Below, piece by piece: positions 50,093 to 57,896 of a stretch of 64,000 bases of DNA. Origin of the DNA: an uncultured Prevotellaceae bacterium. GTDB taxonomy: Bacteria > Bacteroidota > Bacteroidia > Bacteroidales > Muribaculaceae. The DNA lies in NCBI GenBank assembly GCA_900318535.1, contig ONKU01000003.1, positions 62,001 through 126,000 on the forward strand, written 5' to 3'. Position numbers and translations under genes: made by a program. Position 1 is the first letter of the stretch, and the number at the start of each line of letters is the position of its first letter. Below the pieces are notes generated by a model. It ran no database searches. It was not told the DNA's origin and saw only the letters and a program-made list of their open reading frames with translations.

Positions 50093-50216
50093 ATACCTTT
50101 CAAGATAACTTGTGGCGGAGAGGCAGCAAGCCAATTCTATAACCCGCTGCAAGAGAGGGTATCCAGCGACAAACGCGCCAGATTAGACGGGATAACAACC
50201 GCTAATGTGGCGCGAA
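50093..50216 (+). promoter_or_regulatory. Candidate structured 5' leader (riboregulator-like)
   Basis: Contains CAAG-ATAA-CTTG (50101-50112), CGCTG/CAGCG arms around 50145-50167, and a long stem CGCGCCAGATTAG (50174-50186) / CTAATGTGGCGCG (50202-50214) with a single mismatch and an inner CGG/CCG. Too far from a clear T-run to be an ordinary terminator. No known riboswitch class was recognised. Confidence 0.4.
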
Positions 50217-50294
50217 CTCTTTTAAAAATGATAGTTTAATCAATCAATTATTTAATAATTACTAGTTATTCATTCATTAAAAACTAATTTTTGT

Positions 50295-53200
50295 ATGTTG
50301 AGAACAGTTAAGCTTTTGGCTTTGGTGGCAATGTTCCTGGTAGCATTGTCGTCGAGTGCTCAGGTGACGACTTCGGCGCTGTCCGGTGTTGTGACCGATG
50401 AGAACCAGCAGGCGATGATTGGTGCAACAATCACGGCCCTGCACACGCCCTCGGGCACCAAGTACAACGCCGTGACCAACATGGATGGCCGTTACACCAT
50501 CCAGGGTATGCGTCCCGGTGGCCCCTACACCGTCAGCGTGTCCTACATCGGCTACGAGCCCCGCAGCATTGAAGGCGTGACCTTGCAGCTGGCCGAGACC
50601 TCCAATCTTGACTTTGACCTGAGTGTTGATGCCAACGCCCTCGGCGAGGTTGTCGTTACTGCAGCGGCCACCAAGTTCCGTGCCGAGAAGACTGGTGCTG
50701 CTACTAACATCAACAGCGCTCAGATCACCAATCTGCCTACGGTATCCCGCAGCTTGACCGACATTACCCGTCTGTCACCCTACGGCGGTAACGGCATGAG
50801 CTTTGCCGGTACCGATGGCCGTACTGCCAACTTCACCGTTGACGGTGCCAACTTCAACAACAACTTCGGTCTGAGCGACAACCTGCCCGGTGGTGGCAAC
50901 CCCATCAGCATCGAGGCTATCGAGGAGATGCAGGTTGTGATCTCGCCCTACGATGTTCGTCAGACCAACTTCATCGGTGGTGGTGTTAACGCCGTTACCA
51001 AGAGTGGTACCAACAAGTTCCGTGGCAGTGCCTACATCTTCCACCGCAACGAGAACATGCGTGGTGACGCTGTTGAGCGCACCCAGATTGGTCAGGCCCG
51101 CGAGAAATTCAAGGTGACCACCTACGGTGCCACCATCGGCGGTCCGATCATCAAGGACAAACTGTTCTTCTTCGTGAACGGTGAAATGACTAAGCAGCCG
51201 ACTATAGTCAACTCATGGGTTGCTTCACGGGACGGTGTTGCCATTCCCGACCAGTACGTCTCGCGCACCACGCTCGCTGACCTGGAGCGCGTGAGCAACC
51301 ACGTGAAGCAGAAATATGGCTATGACACGGGTTCATGGACCAAATTCCCTGCCGACGAGAACAACTATAAGATCCTCGCCCGTCTGGACTGGAACATCAA
51401 CCATGACCATCACCTGGCCCTGCGCTACAACTACACCAAGAACCGCTATTGGAGCAACCCCAACGCCACCTCGATGGACGGTGGCACCCGCATGGCTAAC
51501 GGCCGCGTATCGCAGAAGTCCTTCTCGTTTGCCAACTCGATGTATGGCATGGACAACCTGGTGCACTCGTTCTCGCTGGATCTGAACAGCCGCTTGACCG
51601 ACAACCTGTCCAACCAGTTCCTGGCCACGCTGTCCAAGCTGGATGATATCCGCACGACCAACTCGAGCGAGTTCCCCTTCATCGACATCACCATGACCGA
51701 CGATGAGGGCAACCGCGACAACTATATGGCTCTGGGTTATGAGCTCTTTACCTGGAACAACGCTGTCCACAACACCATCTGGAACCTGCGTGACGACGTC
51801 ACCTGGTACTATGGCAACCACAAGATCATGGGTGGTCTGAGCTTTGAGCATCAGATGGCCGACAACCAGTACATGCGTAATGGTACGGGTTACTACCGCT
51901 ACAATAGCGTTGACGACTTTATCAACGGTGCTGCTCCCGAGGTCGTTTGCTTGACCTACGGTTACGGCAGCGAGACCAAGCCTGCTGCCCGCGTGCAGTT
52001 CAACAAGGCCGGTATCTATGCACAGGACGAGTGGAACGTCACCAAGAACTTCAAGCTCACCTACGGCCTTCGCCTGGATGGTCTGTTCTTCAACAACGGT
52101 GACCTGATCACCAACAACGCCATCAAGGCCCTTACCTATTATGACAACAATGGCAACGAGCGCCACATCGACACTGGCAAGTGGCCGAACAGCAACCTGA
52201 TCGTGCAACCTCGTGTAGGTTTCAGCTGGGATGTGTTCGGTAACAAGAGCCTGAAGGTTCGCGGTGGTTCGGGTCTGTTCTCAGGCCGTCTGCCCCTGGT
52301 ATTCTTCACCAACATGCCCACCAACGGCGGCCTCGTGCAGTATCAGGCTCAGCTCAACGGCAACACCAAGATTGGTGGCCTGGACAAGGATGGCAATTAT
52401 GTTCCCAACCGTGGCTTTGAGAACTACAGTGGTGCCTACACCACCGATGCCAAGGGTAACCGTTACATCGACATGAGCCAGTTTGCCGGCGGTTTGGTGA
52501 CCGAGAACGGCCAGGCAACCATCAATGCCCTGCGCAATATGCTTATCGGCATGGGTTATCCCGAGAACGTAACCTCTGACATGGGTACCGTTCCCTCGTC
52601 GATCAGTGCAGTAGATCCCAAGTTCAAGATGCCGATGGTATGGAAGACCTCGTTGGCTGTTGACTACACGATCCCCGTATCGTTCCCCTTCACCGTGACT
52701 GTTGAGGGTATCTTCAACAAGAACATCAATGCTGCCAGCATCAGCGACTGGGCTATCCCCAGCGTGGGTGGTTATGCCCGCTTCAACGGTGCTGACAACC
52801 GTCCTATCTATCCTGCCGGTTTCCGCACGGGTACCAAGGCCTTCGTTCTGGAGAACACCAGCCGCGGTTATGGTTGGATTGGCAACATCACCCTGAATGC
52901 TGATCCCACCGACTGGTTGAGCCTGATGGCTGCTTACACCCACACCGTACAGAAGGAAGTTACCGGTATGCCCGGTAGCGCTGCCGAGAGCGCCTTCACC
53001 TATGTACCCACCGTTGAGGGTCCCAACAACATCAAGCTGCACAACTCGCAGTATGTAACTCCTGACCGTTTCGTGCTGTCGGCTACCGGTCACGACAAGA
53101 GCGGTAACCACTATGGCCTGATCTATGAGACCTGGCGCGGCGGTTACAACTACTCTTACATGATGGCCAACGACATGAACGGTGACGGTTACAACTACGA

Positions 53201-53675
53201 CGCTCTGTACATCCCCACCGACGAGCAGGTCGCTAATCGCGAGTTCCGCTTCGTGAGCGAGGGTGACAAGACCCGCTTCATGGACTATGTGCACAACAAT
53301 GACTACCTGAAGAATCATCAGGGTGAGTATGCCGAGGCCTACAGCCTGTACAATCCCTGGGTTCACCGCATCGACTTGAGCTACAAGCATGACTTCTCGC
53401 TGAACGTGTGCGGTGCCAAGCACACCCTGCAGCTGCTCCTCGACGTGAAGAACGTGCTCAACTTCTTCAACTCGAGCTGGGGCGTGAGCAAGTATCTCAA
53501 CCCCGAAATCGGCAGCGATCCCCGCATCCTCAAGTATGAGGGCGTTGACGCTCAGGGTTATGCCACCTTCTCGACTCCTAGCTCGATCCATGGTGACACC
53601 AAGACCTTCGTTCCCAACAAGGCCATCGGTCAGTGCTGGAACGCTTCTATCGGTATTAAGTACATCTTCAACTAA
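50295..53675 (+). CDS. Large TonB-dependent receptor, Oar-like, with carboxypeptidase-like N-domain
   Basis: 1126 residues, signal peptide 1-22. The carboxypeptidase-regulatory-like domain (about 27-110; LSGVVTDENQQAMIGATITAL) leads into a plug (about 120-240; TVDGANFNNNFGLSDNLPGG, IEEMQVVISPYDVRQTNFIGGGVNAVTKSGTNKFRGSAYIF) and a large barrel. The VTKSGTNxFRGSAY signature and length fit the Oar-like group rather than SusC of starch/glycan loci, and there is no SusD gene. It is followed after 23 bases by a BACON/OB lipoprotein that is probably its partner. Ligand unknown; peptides or proteins have been suggested for the group. Confidence 0.92.
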   Translation: MLRTVKLLALVAMFLVALSSSAQVTTSALSGVVTDENQQAMIGATITALHTPSGTKYNAVTNMDGRYTIQGMRPGGPYTVSVSYIGYEPRSIEGVTLQLAETSNLDFDLSVDANALGEVVVTAAATKFRAEKTGAATNINSAQITNLPTVSRSLTDITRLSPYGGNGMSFAGTDGRTANFTVDGANFNNNFGLSDNLPGGGNPISIEAIEEMQVVISPYDVRQTNFIGGGVNAVTKSGTNKFRGSAYIFHRNENMRGDAVERTQIGQAREKFKVTTYGATIGGPIIKDKLFFFVNGEMTKQPTIVNSWVASRDGVAIPDQYVSRTTLADLERVSNHVKQKYGYDTGSWTKFPADENNYKILARLDWNINHDHHLALRYNYTKNRYWSNPNATSMDGGTRMANGRVSQKSFSFANSMYGMDNLVHSFSLDLNSRLTDNLSNQFLATLSKLDDIRTTNSSEFPFIDITMTDDEGNRDNYMALGYELFTWNNAVHNTIWNLRDDVTWYYGNHKIMGGLSFEHQMADNQYMRNGTGYYRYNSVDDFINGAAPEVVCLTYGYGSETKPAARVQFNKAGIYAQDEWNVTKNFKLTYGLRLDGLFFNNGDLITNNAIKALTYYDNNGNERHIDTGKWPNSNLIVQPRVGFSWDVFGNKSLKVRGGSGLFSGRLPLVFFTNMPTNGGLVQYQAQLNGNTKIGGLDKDGNYVPNRGFENYSGAYTTDAKGNRYIDMSQFAGGLVTENGQATINALRNMLIGMGYPENVTSDMGTVPSSISAVDPKFKMPMVWKTSLAVDYTIPVSFPFTVTVEGIFNKNINAASISDWAIPSVGGYARFNGADNRPIYPAGFRTGTKAFVLENTSRGYGWIGNITLNADPTDWLSLMAAYTHTVQKEVTGMPGSAAESAFTYVPTVEGPNNIKLHNSQYVTPDRFVLSATGHDKSGNHYGLIYETWRGGYNYSYMMANDMNGDGYNYDALYIPTDEQVANREFRFVSEGDKTRFMDYVHNNDYLKNHQGEYAEAYSLYNPWVHRIDLSYKHDFSLNVCGAKHTLQLLLDVKNVLNFFNSSWGVSKYLNPEIGSDPRILKYEGVDAQGYATFSTPSSIHGDTKTFVPNKAIGQCWNASIGIKYIFN

Positions 53676-53698
53676 TTCCTAAAGACTAAGACAATTTT

Positions 53699-55216
53699 AT
53701 GAAACTCAAATATTTTATTTCGTTTTTTGCACTGGTCTCCCTGTTGTCGGCTTGCTCCGATGACGATGCCATGACGCTTTTGGATGAGATTCAGGTTTCT
53801 TCATCCTATGTGAGCATTGACGTGGCCGGCGGTTCCAACACGATTACCTTGAATGCCAAGGAAGCTTGGACGTTTGACGAAGCAGAACTTCCCGAATGGC
53901 TGACCGTGAGCCCGATGAATGGTGGCGCTGGTGAGACCAAAGTGACCTTCACGGCTCCCGCTACCCTTGATGGCCGCACTACTGTGCTGCACGTGAAGTG
54001 CGCCGACAAGACCCAGACCATCAACGTGATCCAGGGTCTCGCTGTAGTTAGTGAGGCAACTTGTGCCGAGGTTAATGCCGGTCCCGAGAGCAAGACCTAC
54101 CGCGTGACCGGTACTGTAAAGAGTATCGTGAACACGACCTATGGTAACTGGTATATTGAGGATGAGACCGGTGAGGTTTACATCTATGGTACGCTGGATG
54201 CTAAGGGCAATGAGAAGAACTTCTCGAGCTGGGGCATGGAAGTAGGTGACATTGTTACCATCGAGGGTCCCAAGAGTGTTTATAATGGAACTGTTGAGCT
54301 GGTAAACGTGACCGTGATCAACATCCAGAAGTCGCTCGTCAAGGTCGAGGGTTATGACCCCGAGGACGCTACCATCCCCGTTGAGGGCGGTAATGTTGCC
54401 GTGAACCTGAGCTGCAAGACCAACAACGGTATCTCGGTTGAGATTCCCGAGGAGGCTAAGAGCTGGCTGGGCATCGTTTCGATTGCTGGTGGCGCAGAGC
54501 CCGTGGTAACCTTCCATGCCAACGCCAATGCCGGTGGTGACCGCAGTGCAACTGTAGTCTTCAAGACCACCGATGACAAGGGCAAGGAATACACCGCTCA
54601 GGCTACTATTTACCAGAAGGGTGCTATTGTTGCCGCTAGTGTAGCCGAGTTCCTTGAGGCTCCTGTGGGCGATACCCAGTATCGCATCACTGGTGTGATC
54701 ACCAGCGTGGCCAATGCTACCTATGGTAATGTATACGTGCGTGACTGGTCAGGTGAGACCTACGTCTACGGCATCGGTGCCAAGGGCGACTTCGAGGCTG
54801 CTGGCCTGAAGGTTGGTGACGTCGTTACCCTCGTGGGCAAGCGTGGCGAGTACAAGGGCACTGCTCAAATGACTGGTGCTGTGCTCGAAGACAGCAAGAC
54901 TGTTACCCCGCTCACCATCGACGAGTTCCTTGATCAGGAAGACAATCCCAACGTTTATTACATGTTGACCGGTACTATTACCGAGATCGCTAACATGACC
55001 TACGGCAACCTGTATCTGGAAGATGAGACCAACCAGGTTTACGTCTATGGTTGCTATCCCGGTTGGGGCGCTACCGGCGACAACCGCAAGAATTGGCTGG
55101 AGACCGCTGGCATCACCGTTGGTGACAAGCTGAGCGTTATCGGTGTCAAGAGCACCTATAACGGCACTCCCCAATTGGCAAACGGTATCTACTTCTCGCA
55201 CGAGAAGGCCCAGTAA
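53699..55216 (+). CDS. Surface-type lipoprotein with BACON and triplicated OB-like domains
   Basis: 505 residues. Lipobox LSAC (Cys19) followed by SDDDA, suggesting outer-membrane surface location. A first BACON domain lies at about 30-115 and a second at about 215-305. Three homologous OB-fold-like domains occupy about 118-205, 315-400 and 405-500; each has a T(G/S)-I-x(2)-I-(A/V)-N-x-T-Y-G-N-x-Y-(I/V/L) core (VNTTYGNWYIEDE, ANATYGNVYVRDW, ANMTYGNLYLEDE) and a VYIYG/VYVYG strand. BACON domains usually bind mucin or carbohydrate or act as spacers. Directly downstream of the Oar-like receptor and before a terminator, so the two form a unit. Confidence 0.85.
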   Translation: MKLKYFISFFALVSLLSACSDDDAMTLLDEIQVSSSYVSIDVAGGSNTITLNAKEAWTFDEAELPEWLTVSPMNGGAGETKVTFTAPATLDGRTTVLHVKCADKTQTINVIQGLAVVSEATCAEVNAGPESKTYRVTGTVKSIVNTTYGNWYIEDETGEVYIYGTLDAKGNEKNFSSWGMEVGDIVTIEGPKSVYNGTVELVNVTVINIQKSLVKVEGYDPEDATIPVEGGNVAVNLSCKTNNGISVEIPEEAKSWLGIVSIAGGAEPVVTFHANANAGGDRSATVVFKTTDDKGKEYTAQATIYQKGAIVAASVAEFLEAPVGDTQYRITGVITSVANATYGNVYVRDWSGETYVYGIGAKGDFEAAGLKVGDVVTLVGKRGEYKGTAQMTGAVLEDSKTVTPLTIDEFLDQEDNPNVYYMLTGTITEIANMTYGNLYLEDETNQVYVYGCYPGWGATGDNRKNWLETAGITVGDKLSVIGVKSTYNGTPQLANGIYFSHEKAQ

Positions 55217-55280
55217 CTGAAAAAGACCATTTTCTGAGTCCAGTTACTAAGCAAAATTACATTCACTTATGAATTGAGTA

Positions 55281-55310
55281 AGGGGGCATCGGCCACGGTG
55301 CCCCCTTTTC
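55281..55310 (+). terminator. Terminator after the Oar-like receptor unit
   Basis: GGGGGCA / TGCCCCC stem extended by A/T pairs, 10-base loop, then TTTTC. It lies 65 bases past the lipoprotein stop. Confidence 0.88.
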
Positions 55311-55328
55311 TAAAAATAAGATTTAATA

Positions 55329-56528
55329 ATGAGAAGACTGATTTATCTTGTATTGTTGATGGCCGTGTTGCCGCTGCAGACTTGGGCGGCAGGACGTGAC
55401 AATTACACGGTGATTATCTCGTTGGACGGATTGCGTTGGGACTACCTGGACACCTATGACGTGCCGTTCATGCAACAGTTGGCGCGCGAGGGCGTCAAGG
55501 CCGTGATGCAGCCGTCGTTCCCCAGCAAGACGTTCCCCAACCATTACACGCTGGCCACGGGCCTCACGCCCGACCACCACGGCATCATCACCAACACTTT
55601 TTGGGATCGTGAACGCGGTGTGGAGTTCTCGCTGGGCAACAAGGACACCCGCAGCAAGGGCTATTATTACGGGGGAGACCCCGTGTGGCTCACTGCCAAG
55701 CACCAGGGCGTGAAAACGGCAACAGTCTTTTGGGTGGGCAGTGACGTGGCCATTCAGGGCGAGCATCCCACCTATTGGCTGGACTATCAGACCCAGCAGC
55801 TGGATTACCCCGGCCGTGTTGATGAAATCATCAGACTGCTCAGCCTGCCCGAGGACAAGCGCCCCCACCTGGTGATGGCCTATTTTGAGGAGCCTGACCG
55901 CAGTGGTCACAACTACGGCCCGATGAACCGCATGACGCGCCGTGCCTTGGAGGACATGGACCGCTTGTTGAGCCTGATGTGGACCCGCATCCAGATGCTG
56001 CCCATCGGCTCTCAGGTCAACCTCATCATCACGGGCGACCACGGTATGACCAGTGTTGACCCCAAGCGCTTTGTGGATATCGATGACGTGCTGCCCAAGC
56101 ACTGGTATGAGCGTTTCTGCAACGATTATCCCACGCTCATTTATGCCAGCGCACCGCAGTATGTCGATTCAATCTGCGATGCCTTGCAGCACGTGGATCA
56201 CATCCGTGCCTGGAAAAAGGCGGACATTCCTGCCTATCTGGGCTACGGAACCAACAAGAACATGGGTGACGTGGTGGTGCTGCCCGACGTGGGATGGCTC
56301 TTTGCCGACAAGCCCTCAAAAAAGCAGCGCGGCAGTCACGGTTTTGACCACACGGCAGCCGACATGCAGGTGGGGTTCCGCGCTGTGGGCCCCGATTTCA
56401 AGGTGGGCTACGAGAAGCCTGACCGCTTCCGCAACGTGTGCATCTACCCGCTGCTGTGCTACCTGCTGGGCGTGACACCGTCGCCCAACGACGGCAATCT
56501 CGACGAGGTCGCCGACATGCTGCGCTAG
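55329..56528 (+). CDS. ENPP-type nucleotide pyrophosphatase/phosphodiesterase
   Basis: 399 residues, signal peptide 1-20. Alkaline-phosphatase superfamily, ENPP branch: metal ligand Asp in VIISLDGLRWDYL, catalytic Thr in PSFPSKTFPNHYTLATGL, EPDRSGHNYGP, ITGDHGM and SHGFDH supply the two-zinc site. It probably hydrolyses nucleotide or lipid phosphodiesters in the periplasm. It starts only 19 bases after the upstream terminator, and no -7 box was found, so its own promoter is unclear. A long hairpin follows its stop. Confidence 0.9.
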   Translation: MRRLIYLVLLMAVLPLQTWAAGRDNYTVIISLDGLRWDYLDTYDVPFMQQLAREGVKAVMQPSFPSKTFPNHYTLATGLTPDHHGIITNTFWDRERGVEFSLGNKDTRSKGYYYGGDPVWLTAKHQGVKTATVFWVGSDVAIQGEHPTYWLDYQTQQLDYPGRVDEIIRLLSLPEDKRPHLVMAYFEEPDRSGHNYGPMNRMTRRALEDMDRLLSLMWTRIQMLPIGSQVNLIITGDHGMTSVDPKRFVDIDDVLPKHWYERFCNDYPTLIYASAPQYVDSICDALQHVDHIRAWKKADIPAYLGYGTNKNMGDVVVLPDVGWLFADKPSKKQRGSHGFDHTAADMQVGFRAVGPDFKVGYEKPDRFRNVCIYPLLCYLLGVTPSPNDGNLDEVADMLR

Positions 56529-56555
56529 GCATCGCACCGACTTAGAAAAACAGGA

Positions 56556-56590
56556 TTTGGCAGAATTGAATGACTCTCAATTCTGCCAAA
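56556..56590 (+). terminator. Long hairpin after the ENPP gene
   Basis: Perfect 14-bp repeat TTTGGCAGAATTGA / TCAATTCTGCCAAA with a 7-base loop. No T-run follows, so it may be a processing or factor-assisted terminator. Confidence 0.6.
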
Positions 56591-56633
56591 TTGGTGTAAA
56601 ATGGAGCGATTTAGCGAGATTGAAAACAAAACA

Positions 56634-56665
56634 TTTGCTCATTTACATGGGAATATCTATTTTTG
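56634..56665 (+). promoter_or_regulatory. Promoter (-33 and -7) for the first ATP-grasp gene
   Basis: TTTG at 56634-56637, 20-base spacer, TATTTTTG at 56658-56665, 31 bases before the ATG at 56697. It fixes the start codon, because a longer frame from 56601 would include the promoter. Confidence 0.65.
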
Positions 56666-56696
56666 CAAGAGTTCAAGATTCAAGAGATTGGGAGAT

Positions 56697-57674
56697 ATGA
56701 ATATAGGCATTGCTGTAAACTATTTCAAGAGAATCTATAGTGAAGTGACTGAATTGTCGCGGCAGACGGGCTATAACCGTTTCTATCACCTGTGGGACTA
56801 TCTGACGGCATTCGTGCGTCACGGTGCCCACATCGACCAGTATATAGCTGGCGGATTCTGGAGCTACAGCAATCCTCAGCGCAGCAAGTGCCTGACTCAC
56901 TACCGCCGTCTCGCATTGGAAAAAAAGTATAACAATCCCGCCGATGTCCATTACTTCAAGAATAAGCCCGAGTTCAACCGGTTTTTCAGTGACTTTGTCC
57001 ATCGTGGCTGGTTGTGGATAAGAGAAGCGACGTTTGAGGAGTTCAAGGCATTTCTGGAGCGCTACAGGACGGTTATCGTCAAGCCGATGGACGGGAAACA
57101 GGGCGATGGAATCCGCAAACTGGATTTCGTGGACGATGAAGCGGAACTGCACCGCGTCTTTGACGCTCTGGTCAAGGAGAATGTCATCGTCGAGGAACTG
57201 ATTGTGCAACACCCCGAAATGGTCTTCGGCAACAAGTCGGTGAACACCATCAGGGTGCTTACCGCATGCCGCCCCGACGGCAAGGCCCGCATCATGAAAG
57301 CCTTCCTGCGCGCAGGGGTGGGGGATACATTGGTCGATAACACCGCAACCGGCGGATATTATTATGAGGTGGATTTAGAGCATGGGATTGTGTCATCTGA
57401 AGGCATATCCAAGGACGGTACCCGCGTCTTCATCCATCCGCAGACCGATATCGTGATGCTGGGATTCAAGGTCCCGTTATGGGACCAGGTTGTCAAGATG
57501 TGTGTGGATGCAGCAGGCCGTCTTCCACGCGTTGCCCTTGTGGGGTGGGACGTTGCCATCAGCCAGGACCATGTGCAGCTGATTGAAGGCAACAACAGCG
57601 CCGATTACATCGGCTATGAGTTTGTGGGCAGCAATGGCTACTATGAGAAAATCAAGGCTTTTATGGAACCTTGA
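56697..57674 (+). CDS. Sugar-transfer-associated ATP-grasp protein, copy 1
   Basis: 325 residues, cytoplasmic, no signal. An ATP-grasp fold is indicated by TVIVKPMDGKQGDGIRKLDF (glycine-rich ATP loop), VIVEELIVQHPEM, SVNTIRVLTACRPDG, and the metal-binding end VGWDVAISQDHVQLIEGNNSAD. The family (often labelled sugar-transfer associated ATP-grasp) occurs next to cell-surface polysaccharide genes and probably forms an amide, peptide or similar bond on a sugar. No glycan genes adjoin it here. It faces a paralogue at 57897-59000, with the SRP RNA gene between them. Confidence 0.82.
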   Translation: MNIGIAVNYFKRIYSEVTELSRQTGYNRFYHLWDYLTAFVRHGAHIDQYIAGGFWSYSNPQRSKCLTHYRRLALEKKYNNPADVHYFKNKPEFNRFFSDFVHRGWLWIREATFEEFKAFLERYRTVIVKPMDGKQGDGIRKLDFVDDEAELHRVFDALVKENVIVEELIVQHPEMVFGNKSVNTIRVLTACRPDGKARIMKAFLRAGVGDTLVDNTATGGYYYEVDLEHGIVSSEGISKDGTRVFIHPQTDIVMLGFKVPLWDQVVKMCVDAAGRLPRVALVGWDVAISQDHVQLIEGNNSADYIGYEFVGSNGYYEKIKAFMEP

Positions 57675-57685
57675 GATAGGGGTAC

Positions 57686-57790
57686 AAAAAAAGGGCAAGT
57701 GAGCTACAGCGCGCCGCTACAACCTCGTTACCCTTGCTTCGGTCAAGACCTGGGGGATTGGGAGGGAGCTGGCCGTGTAGGACTTACCCG
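57686..57790 (-). ncRNA. ffs: Small signal recognition particle RNA (4.5S-like)
   Basis: Reading the minus strand from 57790: GGGTAAGT near the 5' end pairs with ACTTGCCC near the 3' end to close the hairpin. The apical part reads CAGGTC...GAAGCAAGG, matching the conserved SRP core CAGGTCnnnnnnnAAGCA. The loop is UGAC in place of the usual GGAA, which fits the alternative URRC tetraloop class. GTTGTAGCGG and CTGTAGCTCAC are also family-like. A TACCTTTG box sits a few bases before the 5' end, and seven T follow the 3' stem as a terminator. The RNA binds Ffh to target membrane and secreted proteins. No protein frame explains the segment. Confidence 0.85.
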
Positions 57791-57794
57791 GCTG

Positions 57795-57802
57795 CAAAGG
57801 TA
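57795..57802 (-). promoter_or_regulatory. -7 promoter box of the SRP RNA gene
   Basis: TACCTTTG on the minus strand, ending about five bases before the first paired base of the RNA, the spacing expected for a transcription start. Confidence 0.7.
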
Positions 57803-57846
57803 CTGCTTTTTCCTAAACTGACAACAAATTTTCATAAAAATAATTT

Positions 57847-57871
57847 GCCCCAGCCGATAACCGACTGGGGC
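57847..57871 (-). terminator. Terminator after the second ATP-grasp gene
   Basis: GCCCCAG / CTGGGGC stem (7 bp plus an inner CG pair); on the minus strand it is followed by AAATTATTTTTATG. It lies just upstream of the SRP RNA promoter. Confidence 0.7.
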
Positions 57872-57896
57872 ACTGCTATTTATAATCTGTTTTTGC

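Larger units (their letters stand above)
49801..50294 (+). other. 494-base gap with promoter and long structured leader
   Basis: The first 235 bases are A/T-rich without a gene. A TACCTTTG box lies at 50036-50043, and the remaining 250 bases form a long leader to the TonB receptor gene with several inverted repeats, the strongest at 50174-50214. An open frame from a TTG at 50003 has no homology that I recognise and starts upstream of the promoter box, so it is not called. Confidence 0.6.

Noticed and set aside
50003..50239. 78-codon open frame before the Oar-like receptor
   Set aside because: It starts at TTG before the promoter box, shows no recognisable domain, and overlaps a region of strong inverted repeats better explained as leader RNA.
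52281..53591. 436-codon minus-strand open frame
   Set aside because: Shadow of the Oar-like TonB receptor, which has full family motifs on the plus strand.
45873..55216. Polysaccharide utilization locus (SusC/SusD type) around the amylase
   Set aside because: No SusD homologue is present, the large receptor is Oar-like, and ruvC plus terminators separate it from the amylase.
56601..56696. N-terminal extension of the first ATP-grasp protein from an ATG at 56601
   Set aside because: The extension covers a TTTG-N20-TATTTTTG promoter and adds no domain; the ATG at 56697 is preferred.
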